Source: Acinetobacter rathckeae
GTDB taxonomy: Bacteria > Pseudomonadota > Gammaproteobacteria > Pseudomonadales > Moraxellaceae
Length of the DNA stretch: 64,000 bases
Reading direction: 5' to 3'
Assembly (NCBI RefSeq): GCF_015627125.1
Contig: NZ_VTDO01000002.1
Location: 62,001 to 126,000, forward strand
Part shown: positions 39,778-48,179 of the stretch, piece by piece
Layout: the number at the start of each line of letters is the position of its first letter
Position numbering within the stretch: the first letter of the stretch is position 1
The notes under the pieces: model-generated
What the model was told of the DNA's origin: nothing
The model's input: the letters and a program-made list of their open reading frames with translations, nothing else
The model's database searches: none
Translations under genes and position numbers: made by a program

Positions 39778-40497
39778 ATGAACGAATCGGTACACTTCCC
39801 AATCATAGCCACCATACATTCACCGTTTAAAGAAAAATTTGGTATACCTAGACAGCCAAATTTGGTTGATGTGCCTTGTTATATTGAATTGCTTGCACCT
39901 TATAACGATAAGTCTGCTTTTGAAGGCATTGAAGCATTTAGTCATTTATGGCTATTGTGGGTATTTCATGACAATAAAAAACAGCAAAGTTTTAAACCCC
40001 AAGTACGCCCACCAAGACTTGGTGGTAATCAAAAAATAGGTGTGTTCGCTACACGTAGTATGTATAGACCTGCAAATATTGGCTTGTCTGTTGTAAAACT
40101 GGTGAGTGTAGAGCAACATAACAATGGCATACGTTTGTGTGTGCAGGGGAGTGATTTATTAGATGGTACACCCATTTTAGACATTAAACCCTATATTTCG
40201 TATTCAGATGCCATTATTGATGCAAAGTCTGGCTATGCTGTTGAAGCACCCTTATTAAAACAGGTCTTTTGGCACACAGAGGCACTCAACCAACGCACAG
40301 CACTATTGCAACAGCATCATACCTCAGAACAAGAATTAAAATATTTAGAACAAGTTTTGGCTTTAGACCCTAAACCTGCGTATCAGCAAGATATAGAGCG
40401 TGTGTATGGGCTTAGGTTTTCTAACTTAGAGGTGAAGTTTAAAGTGAAATTGCAGGATGTCTTTATTGTTAATTTACAATATGTTGGTTTGGGGTGA
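39778..40497 (+). CDS. trmO: tRNA (adenine(37)-N6)-methyltransferase TrmO
   Basis: TrmO (YaeB/TsaA family) methylates the t6A at position 37 of certain tRNAs, giving m6t6A, using S-adenosylmethionine. The 239-residue protein shows the family signature FGIPRQPNLV, the SHLWLLWVFHDN segment and the SAM-binding RPPRLGGNQKIGVFATRSMYRPANIGLS. The C-terminal domain DIKPYISYSD is present. The frame allows a GTG one codon earlier; I use the ATG. It is divergent from fpr and 75 bases before gspE. Confidence 0.88.
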   Translation: MNESVHFPIIATIHSPFKEKFGIPRQPNLVDVPCYIELLAPYNDKSAFEGIEAFSHLWLLWVFHDNKKQQSFKPQVRPPRLGGNQKIGVFATRSMYRPANIGLSVVKLVSVEQHNNGIRLCVQGSDLLDGTPILDIKPYISYSDAIIDAKSGYAVEAPLLKQVFWHTEALNQRTALLQQHHTSEQELKYLEQVLALDPKPAYQQDIERVYGLRFSNLEVKFKVKLQDVFIVNLQYVGLG

Positions 40498-40572
40498 AAC
40501 AAGTTTTATCTAACTGACTTTGTGACTGAAATGATGTAGTATTGATTTAAAACTATTCAGAGTGTTTTGCAA

Positions 40573-42348
40573 ATGACAGGCTCTAAATCACACACACAAT
40601 ATTCTTTTTTAATTGATTTACAGTGGTCCTTGCAGGCACTTGTGACAGATGGTCTAATGAATGAGCGAGATAAAATATTGGTGCAAACCACGCCACGCAA
40701 TAAAAATAATATTACCATGCATCCACTGCAATGGATTGCAACCTTCGATTTAAAAAACCAGAAAAATAAAGATCAAACCTTAAGTTTAACCACACTTATG
40801 CGTTGGTTGGCAGATAAAAGTGGCTTAGAGCTATTTACAGTTGATCCATTAAATGCAGATGTAGCAAATTTAACGCAAGTGATGTCACAAGAGTTTGCTT
40901 TTAAAAATAATATTTTGGCAGTTTCAATCAATCCAGAGCAAGTGACTATTGCCACAGATCAACCTTTTTTTAATGACTGGCAACGGAGTCTTGAGCAAAG
41001 TATTAAGCCAAGAACGATTAAGCAGGTGTTAATCAACCCCGAGCATTTAAAACGTTATTTGGCTGAGTATTATCAAGTCAGCCGTGCAGTTTATTTATCA
41101 GAGAAGAAGCAACAACGTTTTGATACTCACAGTGTAGAAGCACTGCTTGAAATTGGTCAGTCAAACCAACCAGATGCCAATGACCAACATATTGTGAAGT
41201 TGGTCGATTGGGTATTGGAATTTGCCTTTGAGCAAGGGGCAAGTGATATTCACTTAGAGCCTCGTAAAGAAAAAAGTAATATCCGTTTTCGTATAGATGG
41301 TATTTTGCATACCATCTACCAAATGCCAACCAATACCATGACAGCAGTCATTGCCCGAATCAAAATTTTGGGTCGTATGAATGTGGCAGAAAAGCGTAAA
41401 CCACAAGATGGACGCTTAAAAACCAGAACCATTAAAGGCTTAGAAACTGAACTTCGACTGGCAACATTGCCGACTGCTTTTGGTGAAAAAATGGTCATGC
41501 GTATTTTTGATCCTGAAGTGCTAGTACGTGGTTTTGAACAGTTGGGTTTTGATCGCCATTTGCATCAACAATGGCAAGATATGACCAAAAATACCCATGG
41601 TATTATTTTGGTCACAGGGCCGACAGGGTCGGGTAAAACCACCACACTCTATTCATCATTGAAGCACTTAGCTACAGATGAAGTGAATGTATGTACCATT
41701 GAAGACCCTATTGAAATGCTTGAAGAAAGTTTCAATCAAATGCAGGTTAACGCTATGATTGATCTAGGTTTTGTTGATGGTATACGTGCACTTATGCGAC
41801 AAGATCCAGATGTGATTATGGTGGGGGAAATACGTGACCAAGACACTGCGGATATGGCGATACAAGCAGCACTCACAGGGCATCTGGTCTTATCTACCTT
41901 GCATACCAATGATGCACCATCAAGTTTAATGCGATTACATGACTTGGGTGTACAACCTTTTTTAACTGCATCAACGTTATTAGGTGTGCTTGCACAGCGT
42001 TTATTACGTACATTGTGCCCTAAATGCAAAAAACAAAATGCGGTAGATGCTCAAGCATGGCAAAAACTGACAGCAGGTTATACTGTGACTGTACCAAATT
42101 TGGCTTATAGTGCTGTCGGTTGTGAAGACTGCCGTTATACAGGTTATAAAGGGCGTGTTGGTATTTATGAGTTTATGCCAGTGTCTTTGGCCATTAAGCA
42201 AATGATTAGTGAAGATGAGCCATTGTCTCGCATTCGTCATCAAGCAAAATTAGATGGTGTAGAGCCTTTAAGAATTGCGGGTGCTCGAAAAATTATGCAA
42301 GGTGTGACTTCAATAGATGAAGTATTGCGTGTTGTGCCTTTGACTTGA
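40573..42348 (+). CDS. gspE: GspE/PulE-family type II secretion ATPase
   Basis: This 591-residue cytosolic hexameric ATPase powers pseudopilus assembly in type II secretion. It has an N-terminal domain (about 1-190), the DIHLEP motif, the Walker A GPTGSGKTTT, the Walker B-type DPDVIMVGEIRD, His-box STLHTN, and a zinc motif CPKC with CEDC. There is no neighbouring gspF or other secretion gene. In Acinetobacter type II secretion genes are dispersed, so an isolated gspE fits; PilB of type IV pili is the alternative, but the short N-terminal domain and the CxxC pair favour GspE. Start: ATG 40573, with a TTG two codons earlier. Confidence 0.85.
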   Translation: MTGSKSHTQYSFLIDLQWSLQALVTDGLMNERDKILVQTTPRNKNNITMHPLQWIATFDLKNQKNKDQTLSLTTLMRWLADKSGLELFTVDPLNADVANLTQVMSQEFAFKNNILAVSINPEQVTIATDQPFFNDWQRSLEQSIKPRTIKQVLINPEHLKRYLAEYYQVSRAVYLSEKKQQRFDTHSVEALLEIGQSNQPDANDQHIVKLVDWVLEFAFEQGASDIHLEPRKEKSNIRFRIDGILHTIYQMPTNTMTAVIARIKILGRMNVAEKRKPQDGRLKTRTIKGLETELRLATLPTAFGEKMVMRIFDPEVLVRGFEQLGFDRHLHQQWQDMTKNTHGIILVTGPTGSGKTTTLYSSLKHLATDEVNVCTIEDPIEMLEESFNQMQVNAMIDLGFVDGIRALMRQDPDVIMVGEIRDQDTADMAIQAALTGHLVLSTLHTNDAPSSLMRLHDLGVQPFLTASTLLGVLAQRLLRTLCPKCKKQNAVDAQAWQKLTAGYTVTVPNLAYSAVGCEDCRYTGYKGRVGIYEFMPVSLAIKQMISEDEPLSRIRHQAKLDGVEPLRIAGARKIMQGVTSIDEVLRVVPLT

Positions 42349-42471
42349 TTATTTTGTGACATAAGTAGTCTTTTTAAAAAAAAAGTAAACATATTTGGTG
42401 TATTACACTTGTAAATATAAACCATACAATTATAATACATTTGTTTTTTAAGTATAAAAAGATGAACTAAT

Positions 42472-43893
42472 ATGACATTAATAAAGTACGTACAACGTAC
42501 TGGACTGTTTAGTATTTTGTTATGTGTAATACCTTTTGCTGATGCAAGCACGTTTAAAACATATACAGAGGAAAGTAATCAGTTTCGTGGGGTAATGAAT
42601 CTAGATAGTGCAAATACGTTGCCAACTAAACTAAAAGATAAGGAAACAGGAAAAGATGCAGTTTTATATATTCTAGAGAAAGCACGTATTTATCAGGTTG
42701 ACCAAAAATATCAAGAAAGTATAGACGCTTATAAAAAAGCATTTGAGCTGTTAGATAAACAGAATAATCGTGCAGTGGTTAGTGTTAGCCGAGTGGGTTT
42801 TAAAGCTTTGTCAATGTTAAGTAACGACTCAGTTGTACCCTATTTAGTTGCACCTTATGAGCAAGTACTTGCCCATATTTCCCAAGCAAAAAACTATATT
42901 TTCCTTAATGATTTACAGTCTGCTGGTGTTGAAATGCGTATTGCACAGCAACTACAGCGTGAAATAGAAATTAATCATGAAAAAGAGTTAGCAAAAAAAG
43001 TAGAGAAAGCAAAAGCAAAAAATCCTCAGAAACAAGTAGCAGATGAGGAAGACTTTGAAAATGCAGAAGCACCGACTCAGTTAAATGATGCTTTATCAGG
43101 TCTGGATCAGATTGCAGGTAAAATTAAAAATACATATCAAAATAGCTATGCATTTTATATGGCTGCAAATGTTTGGGAAGCTATGGGTGAGTATAACGAT
43201 GCTTTAGTCGATTATAAGAAGGCTTATGAGTTACAACCTGATCAACAAATTAGTCAAGATGTTAAACGTGTAGACAATGTTGGTCTTCAGCAAAATACAG
43301 CAACAACTCCTGTGGTGATTTTTATTGAACAAGGTCTCGTACCACAAAAAATAGAGCAAAAAATTACTGTACCTGTACCAAACGGATTAAGCAGTATTTC
43401 TTTTGCAATGTATGACCCATTAACGTATCAAATACCCAAACCAATACAAGTATCTATAGATGGCCGTGTCTTACAGCACAGTTATGTTATGAGTGATATT
43501 GGTGCTTTAGCCGTAAAACAATTGAAAGAGCAAACGCTTTCTACAGTCTCCACACAAGTGGCACGTATTGTTGCAAAGTATGCTGTACAACAGCAATTGG
43601 GGCAGCAACTGGGAACGTTAGGGCAGCTTGCGGGTAATTTAATGAATATTGCAACAGAGCATGCTGATTTACGTTCATGGTCAACCTTGCCAAGTAATAC
43701 ACAAGTTGCTCGATTAAATTTAAAGCCTGGTACTTATCAATTGAAGTTGAGTCAAACAACAGGGTTAGAGAGTGACATCTTACCGATTACTGTACCAGCA
43801 GGTGTGACACAGCCTATTTTTGTATATGCATATGATATTAATAATAAAATATCTTTAACGAGTAATTCTGTTGCAGGTGCAACAGTAAAATAA
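42472..43893 (+). CDS. Exported COG3014-type TPR protein, first gene of envelope operon
   Basis: This 473-residue exported protein has a signal peptide (about 1-25, ending PFADA). In many relatives this family carries a lipobox Cys; I see none here, so it may be soluble periplasmic. A TPR-like region lies at about 65-260, with KYQESIDAYKKAFELL near 75 and GEYNDALVDYKKAYELQP near 240. The C-terminal half is beta-rich and includes a Gln-rich stretch (QQLGQQLGTLGQLAG). It is followed closely by YcfL-like, LpoB-like and CsgG-like genes, a grouping known in several gammaproteobacteria. That implies a role in outer-membrane or peptidoglycan assembly, but no activity can be read from the sequence. 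Confidence 0.75.
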   Translation: MTLIKYVQRTGLFSILLCVIPFADASTFKTYTEESNQFRGVMNLDSANTLPTKLKDKETGKDAVLYILEKARIYQVDQKYQESIDAYKKAFELLDKQNNRAVVSVSRVGFKALSMLSNDSVVPYLVAPYEQVLAHISQAKNYIFLNDLQSAGVEMRIAQQLQREIEINHEKELAKKVEKAKAKNPQKQVADEEDFENAEAPTQLNDALSGLDQIAGKIKNTYQNSYAFYMAANVWEAMGEYNDALVDYKKAYELQPDQQISQDVKRVDNVGLQQNTATTPVVIFIEQGLVPQKIEQKITVPVPNGLSSISFAMYDPLTYQIPKPIQVSIDGRVLQHSYVMSDIGALAVKQLKEQTLSTVSTQVARIVAKYAVQQQLGQQLGTLGQLAGNLMNIATEHADLRSWSTLPSNTQVARLNLKPGTYQLKLSQTTGLESDILPITVPAGVTQPIFVYAYDINNKISLTSNSVAGATVK

Positions 43894-43905
43894 ATAGAGT
43901 TTAAT

Positions 43906-44304
43906 ATGAAATTTTATCAAGCGTTTATAACAACAAGCACATTATCAATGCTTGTTGCATGTACTGCACCTAATGCACTTATGACACATACAGATAGTCA
44001 TGGTGCAACATCGGTAACTACGCGTACAAATAACCCCGTGTTGCTGACAGAAATAGGGGTTGACCGTGTAAATATGGTTGAGGTCGGATCACTTAAAAAA
44101 GTAGCTATTGCAATTAAAAATCAGCGTTTTAATAATAAACACTTTTTTTACAAAATTATCTGGGTAGATGCTCAAGGTATTGAGGTAAACCCAGAGGGCG
44201 TTATTTGGAAGCCTATTGAATTGACAGGGCGTGAAATTAAAAGTGTTCAGTCATTGGCTCCAAATCCATCAGCTGTAGATACAGTTGTTTATTTAAAGAA
44301 ATAA
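43906..44304 (+). CDS. YcfL-like lipoprotein (DUF1425)
   Basis: This 132-residue lipoprotein has the lipobox LSMLVAC (acylated Cys at about 19). The C-terminal domain has the DUF1425 features: GSLKKVAIAIKNQ, FFYKIIWVDAQGIEV and the closing AVDTVVYLKK. In E. coli ycfL lies next to lpoB, as here. The start is 12 bases after the previous stop. The protein is probably in the outer membrane, since no Asp follows the Cys at +2. The molecular role is unknown. Confidence 0.85.
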   Translation: MKFYQAFITTSTLSMLVACTAPNALMTHTDSHGATSVTTRTNNPVLLTEIGVDRVNMVEVGSLKKVAIAIKNQRFNNKHFFYKIIWVDAQGIEVNPEGVIWKPIELTGREIKSVQSLAPNPSAVDTVVYLKK

Positions 44305-44316
44305 TTGAGAGAAAAA

Positions 44317-44916
44317 ATGAAATTAAAATTAGTAACAGGGCTTGTTTTAGGAACAGCTTTATTAGGTGGTTGTGCAACAACAGGTAATGTAAGCTATGGT
44401 GATGCACAGTCTGTAGAAACATTAACAAAAGACTTTGGCTCTACTGATTTACAGATGATCGCTAATAAAATGGTGGATGATTTGTTGAGCTTTCCACCTG
44501 TTATTCAGATGACACAAACTCGCCGTCCAGTTATGTTTGTTGATCGTATTAAAAACAAAACACAAGAACATATTGATACAGAGTCTGTGACGGATACCAT
44601 TCAAAACAAATTGATTAATTCAGGCAAATTCCGTTTTGTTGATATGACTTCAGTTGGTGCTGTGGCTCAGCAGATCGCTTACCAAAAGCAAAGTGGTATG
44701 GTGAATCAAGCAACATCTGTACGTACTGGTGCACAAGTAGGTGCTGAGTACATGCTAAATGGTAATTTATCAAGCATTGTAAAAAATGCAGGTGGTAAGA
44801 GTGATGTGTACTACAAATTTACGTTGAAGTTGACTAACTTACAATCAGGTATTGTTGAGTGGACAAGCGAGAAAGAAATTCGTAAGGCTTCTAAGCGTTC
44901 AACCTTTGGTCTATAA
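44317..44916 (+). CDS. lpoB: LpoB-like activator of penicillin-binding protein 1B
   Basis: LpoB is an outer-membrane lipoprotein that reaches through the peptidoglycan to activate the bifunctional synthase PBP1b. The 199-residue protein has the lipobox ALLGGC, a short flexible linker and a globular domain with VMFVDRIKNKTQEHIDTE and GAQVGAEYMLNGNLS, matching the LpoB/CsgG-like fold. The open frame starts four codons earlier at a TTG; I chose ATG 44317, preceded by GAGAGAAAAA. The linker is much shorter than the Pro/Gln-rich E. coli one. The gene sits 12 bases after the ycfL-like gene. Confidence 0.85.
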   Translation: MKLKLVTGLVLGTALLGGCATTGNVSYGDAQSVETLTKDFGSTDLQMIANKMVDDLLSFPPVIQMTQTRRPVMFVDRIKNKTQEHIDTESVTDTIQNKLINSGKFRFVDMTSVGAVAQQIAYQKQSGMVNQATSVRTGAQVGAEYMLNGNLSSIVKNAGGKSDVYYKFTLKLTNLQSGIVEWTSEKEIRKASKRSTFGL

Positions 44917-44925
44917 CTTTTATTT

Positions 44926-44975
44926 GTAAAGATGGCGATAAATTTTGCGTCATCTTTACGCTATTTAATTTTTTA
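44926..44975 (+). terminator. Hairpin between lpoB and the CsgG-like gene
   Basis: GTAAAGATG and CATCTTTAC form a 9-bp stem around a 16-base loop, followed by T-rich sequence (TTTAATTTTTTATT). It may end or attenuate the transcript before the last gene of the group. Confidence 0.5.
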
Positions 44976-44977
44976 TT

Positions 44978-45940
44978 ATGAAAAAATATATTTACGCATT
45001 TTTAGTGCTTTTAGGGTTCATTTCTTTGCCTGCTTTTGCTGCCTTAAAAGAAGTGGTAAAAGATACTGTGGGTACAGGGACAACACAACAACAGGCGATT
45101 GCACAGGCATTACTCACCGCTGTTCAGTCTGTGAATGGTACATCTGTCTCATCACGTGTTGATTATCAATCTACAGTTAAAATGAGTGTGAGTAATAGTG
45201 AGTGGAACTATAAAAGCCAAGTTTCGCCTGTATTTAGTGTAGATACAACAGGATCTGGTTCAGTAAATCGCTATCAAGTACTGAGTTTAACTGGTTCGCC
45301 GAATAATTATCATGCCAAAGTACGTGTGTATGTCAATAAATTTCAGTCAAATGTACAAGATCAACATCTGAGTCGCATTGCAATTTTACCATTTCGTGTG
45401 ACGCGTGGAGCTTCTTATGATGATGAGTTTAGTAGTGAGTTGGCTGACTTAATTGGTACGCATATTACACAATCTGGTAAGTTGAGTGTATTAGATCGCC
45501 AGTATTTAAGTGAAATGCAACAAGAAACGGACTTTTTAAATTGGGATGGTGCACCACAGGAGTTGGCTCGTTTGGGGCAAAAAGTGGGGGTGGACTATCT
45601 GGTAGTAGGTAAAATTACTCAAATTGGTAAAGCATCACAGTCTATGTATGGTCTAAATGACAATGCGGAACAAGTTCGCTTAACTTGGCGTGTGATCGAA
45701 GCAAATACAAGTAAAGTTGCCGCTGCAGGAACACTGAATAAAACATTCTCTGGCTTTACTGCACAAAATTTAGTGTCTGGACAAGAAAATACGACCGCAG
45801 ACCGTGTAGCTCAGGAACTTTATCAAGATATTTTGATTGGTTTAAAGCTACAAACAGGTAAAACAAACTCAGGTTCAGTAGATACATCCCCTGATTTTGA
45901 AATGACACCTGGTTCTAGTGATAAACCTTTACAATGGTAA
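44978..45940 (+). CDS. Exported CsgG/LpoB-fold protein
   Basis: This 320-residue exported protein has a signal peptide (1-20, ending PAFA) with no lipobox. The N-terminal half looks like a flagellar-assembly/FlgT-like or DUF-type domain (LKEVVKDTVGTGTTQQQAIA, often found before CsgG domains). The C-terminal half (about 130-300) reads IAILPFRVTRGASYDDEFS, LADLIGTHITQSGKLSVLDR and VDYLVVGKIT, a CsgG-type fold. CsgG itself is a curli export pore, but no curli genes are present and no membrane-pore segment is evident, so I do not call it a pore. It is the last gene of the envelope group, behind a hairpin and before a terminator. Confidence 0.75.
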   Translation: MKKYIYAFLVLLGFISLPAFAALKEVVKDTVGTGTTQQQAIAQALLTAVQSVNGTSVSSRVDYQSTVKMSVSNSEWNYKSQVSPVFSVDTTGSGSVNRYQVLSLTGSPNNYHAKVRVYVNKFQSNVQDQHLSRIAILPFRVTRGASYDDEFSSELADLIGTHITQSGKLSVLDRQYLSEMQQETDFLNWDGAPQELARLGQKVGVDYLVVGKITQIGKASQSMYGLNDNAEQVRLTWRVIEANTSKVAAAGTLNKTFSGFTAQNLVSGQENTTADRVAQELYQDILIGLKLQTGKTNSGSVDTSPDFEMTPGSSDKPLQW

Positions 45941-45952
45941 TGATAAAGACAT

Positions 45953-45984
45953 AAAAAAGACCGATTCAATAATCGGTCTTTTTT
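45953..45984. terminator. Bidirectional terminator after the envelope operon
   Basis: AAAAAAGACCGAT, loop TCAATA, ATCGGTCTTTTTT: a 13-bp stem with A and T runs at the two sides, between convergent genes. Confidence 0.9.
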
Positions 45985-45999
45985 ATTGGCTTCATATTA

Positions 46000-46626
46000 T
46001 TAAAAATAATGCATAAGAAATTTCCAGCTTTCAATCATTGGATTGATAATAGATATAATAAGTAAGCTTGCCATAATCAGATTAAATAGCTTTAAATGTT
46101 TAGGTCTATGAATTATTTTTTGCAGGTGACTTCCGATATATGCCCATACAGATGTACTTGGTATGTTAATAATACAGTAAATGAAACCTAAAAATAGTAT
46201 AGACATAATACTAGAGTTTGCTGATGTGTATGTGGATATTGCTCCAATTGCCATGATCCATGCTTTGGGATTAATCCATTGAAAGACAGCTGCTTGCATA
46301 AATGTAAATGGTGAGTATACGGTGCTAGAAGAAATATTTAGATGACTCGATTTTATGAGTTGGTAAGATAAGTAAAGCAAATAAACAATGCCAATGATTT
46401 TAATACATTCGTAGAATAAAACTGAAAAATGAAATAAATGAGAAATAAAAAAGCCGATAAAAACAAACATGGCAAAAAAACCAATCCCAATGCCTAAAAT
46501 ATGAGGAATGGTTCTTTTAAAGCCAAAATTAAAACCCGATGAAATCAGCATAATATTATTTGGCCCCGGTGTGATCGAGGTGACGAAACAATAAAGTGCA
46601 AATGAAAAGAATAATAGAATGCTCAT
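46000..46626 (-). CDS. LysE-family amino-acid exporter
   Basis: This 208-residue inner-membrane transporter of the LysE/RhtB superfamily exports amino acids or related metabolites. It shows the family opening TSITPGPNNIML (about 15-26) and six predicted helices, with WINPKAW in the middle. The frame runs 26 codons further upstream. I chose ATG 46626 because GGAAG sits nine bases before it and the protein then begins directly with the first helix. The gene is convergent with the envelope operon and near the BenE/MocR pair. The substrate is not known. Confidence 0.85.
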   Translation of the reverse strand: MSILLFFSFALYCFVTSITPGPNNIMLISSGFNFGFKRTIPHILGIGIGFFAMFVFIGFFISHLFHFSVLFYECIKIIGIVYLLYLSYQLIKSSHLNISSSTVYSPFTFMQAAVFQWINPKAWIMAIGAISTYTSANSSIMSILFLGFIYCIINIPSTSVWAYIGSHLQKIIHRPKHLKLFNLIMASLLIISIINPMIESWKFLMHYF

Positions 46627-46822
46627 GAGTGACATCTTCCATAGTGATTTATAGTGCGTATCTTTAAGGGAAAGACTGATGTTAAAAGTACGTGTTCGAC
46701 CCAATTTTTCTTATGAAACCTTGTGCAAAGGTCATTTTTTTACGACTTGTCTCTTTCAACAGGTATAGGGCATCTAGATCAAAAGTAGAGACCTTTGATC
46801 ATCAATGTATGTTTAGGTAAAT

Positions 46823-48016
46823 TTATTTAAGATCAGAGTATTCAGATTTTGGCTTTAAAATAAAATAGGCAACTAAACCAAAAACAACGCCCCAAAAAGC
46901 AGATCCAAGACCAAGTAAAGACACTCCAGAGACTGTTGTAATAAAAGTAATTAAGCTGGCTTCTTTATTTGCTGTATCTGCAACTAAACCTTGTAGACCA
47001 TTTAACATTGCCCCGATTAAGGCTAGCCCTGCTAAGGTGGTGATGAATTCATATGGAAGAGAGATGAACAGTAAAGTAATGAATGAACTTAATAGACCAA
47101 AAATAATATAGAACACACCACTCAATATGCCTGCAATATATCGTTTCTCTTTGTTGTGATGACATTCGTTGCCTGTGCAAATGGCTGCTGTGATAGCAGC
47201 TAAGTTAACGCCGTGTCCACCAAATATAGATATGACCCCTGAAATGATTGCAGATAAGGTAATAATAGGACTAGATTTTACAGCGTAGCCAGAAGACCGT
47301 AAAACAGCCATGCCTGGCATAAATTGCCCTGTTAAGCTCACCAATAGTAGCGGTATGCCTAAACTGATGACTGAGTGAGGGTTGAGTACAGGAGAAATAA
47401 AAATAGGTTGGGTAAATGTAAAGTGCAGATTTGAAAAATAAGTGAGTCCTGAAGAAACTGAATAGATAAAACCTGCAATAAGCACCATTGCCAGAGCATA
47501 ACGACTGATGAGTTTTTTAGAAAATAAATACACCAGTAGCATGATTGCAACCAATAAAAAGTTACTTTGCATTGCTTTAAAGGTATTTATACCAAAGTTA
47601 AATAAAATACCTACCAGTAGTGCTGAGCATATCCCTTTGGGAATCATATTAATAAATTTATCAAATATGCCCGATAAACCAATCACGAAAGTGACTATAG
47701 CGACAATCATGTATACGGCAACCGCTTCATGAATGTTCACTGTTGTAAATGCTGTGACCAGTAACGCTGCACCTGGTGTTGACCATGCTGTAATAATTGG
47801 GGTTTTATATTTGTAACTTAAGACAACGCCTAAAATACCGCTACCTATTGAAATCGCCCAAACCCAAGACGATACGATGTCCGTAGATAAATGAGCAGTT
47901 TTGGCGGCTTGAAAGACAATCACCAGTGGCCCTGCGTAAGAAATCAGAACAGCAAAAAATCCTGCAATCAGCGCAGAAAAGGAAAAGTCTTTTTTGAGTT
48001 GAGTGATACCATGCAT
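46823..48016 (-). CDS. benE: BenE-type benzoate/H+ symporter family transporter
   Basis: This 397-residue inner-membrane protein has about 11-12 helices and the BenE/YdcO family hallmarks: ITAWSTPGAALL near the N-terminus, QFMPGMAVLRSSGY in the middle and FGGHGVNLAAITAAICTG further on. The family includes the benzoate importer BenE, but many members, such as E. coli YdcO, have no known substrate, and no ben catabolic genes lie nearby, so uptake of benzoate is not assured. It is transcribed divergently from the MocR-type regulator 141 bases away, its probable controller. Confidence 0.85.
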   Translation of the reverse strand: MHGITQLKKDFSFSALIAGFFAVLISYAGPLVIVFQAAKTAHLSTDIVSSWVWAISIGSGILGVVLSYKYKTPIITAWSTPGAALLVTAFTTVNIHEAVAVYMIVAIVTFVIGLSGIFDKFINMIPKGICSALLVGILFNFGINTFKAMQSNFLLVAIMLLVYLFSKKLISRYALAMVLIAGFIYSVSSGLTYFSNLHFTFTQPIFISPVLNPHSVISLGIPLLLVSLTGQFMPGMAVLRSSGYAVKSSPIITLSAIISGVISIFGGHGVNLAAITAAICTGNECHHNKEKRYIAGILSGVFYIIFGLLSSFITLLFISLPYEFITTLAGLALIGAMLNGLQGLVADTANKEASLITFITTVSGVSLLGLGSAFWGVVFGLVAYFILKPKSEYSDLK

Positions 48017-48145
48017 TTAGTTTTATATTCCATAGGTCATTAAATCATTGTGTGATGTCACTTTTATAAGTATGAACATCATATACTTGTATTTATGACA
48101 AAATACCTATGGTTAAAGTAGTTACAGATACATACAATCTGATAT

Positions 48146-48179
48146 AACTGTTATGGTATGAATATAAAAACTGTTATGG
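48146..48179 (+). promoter_or_regulatory. 11-bp direct repeat at the MocR start
   Basis: AACTGTTATGG occurs at 48146-48156 and again at 48169-48179, a 23-base period (about two helical turns). The first copy ends just before the MocR start codon and the second lies inside its first codons. MocR/PdxR proteins commonly bind short direct repeats near their own promoters, so this is a candidate autoregulatory operator. Confidence 0.45.

Noticed and set aside
44978..45940. Curli secretion channel CsgG
   Set aside because: The CsgG-type fold is present, but there is no lipobox, no other curli gene, and an extra N-terminal domain; a pore role is not supported.
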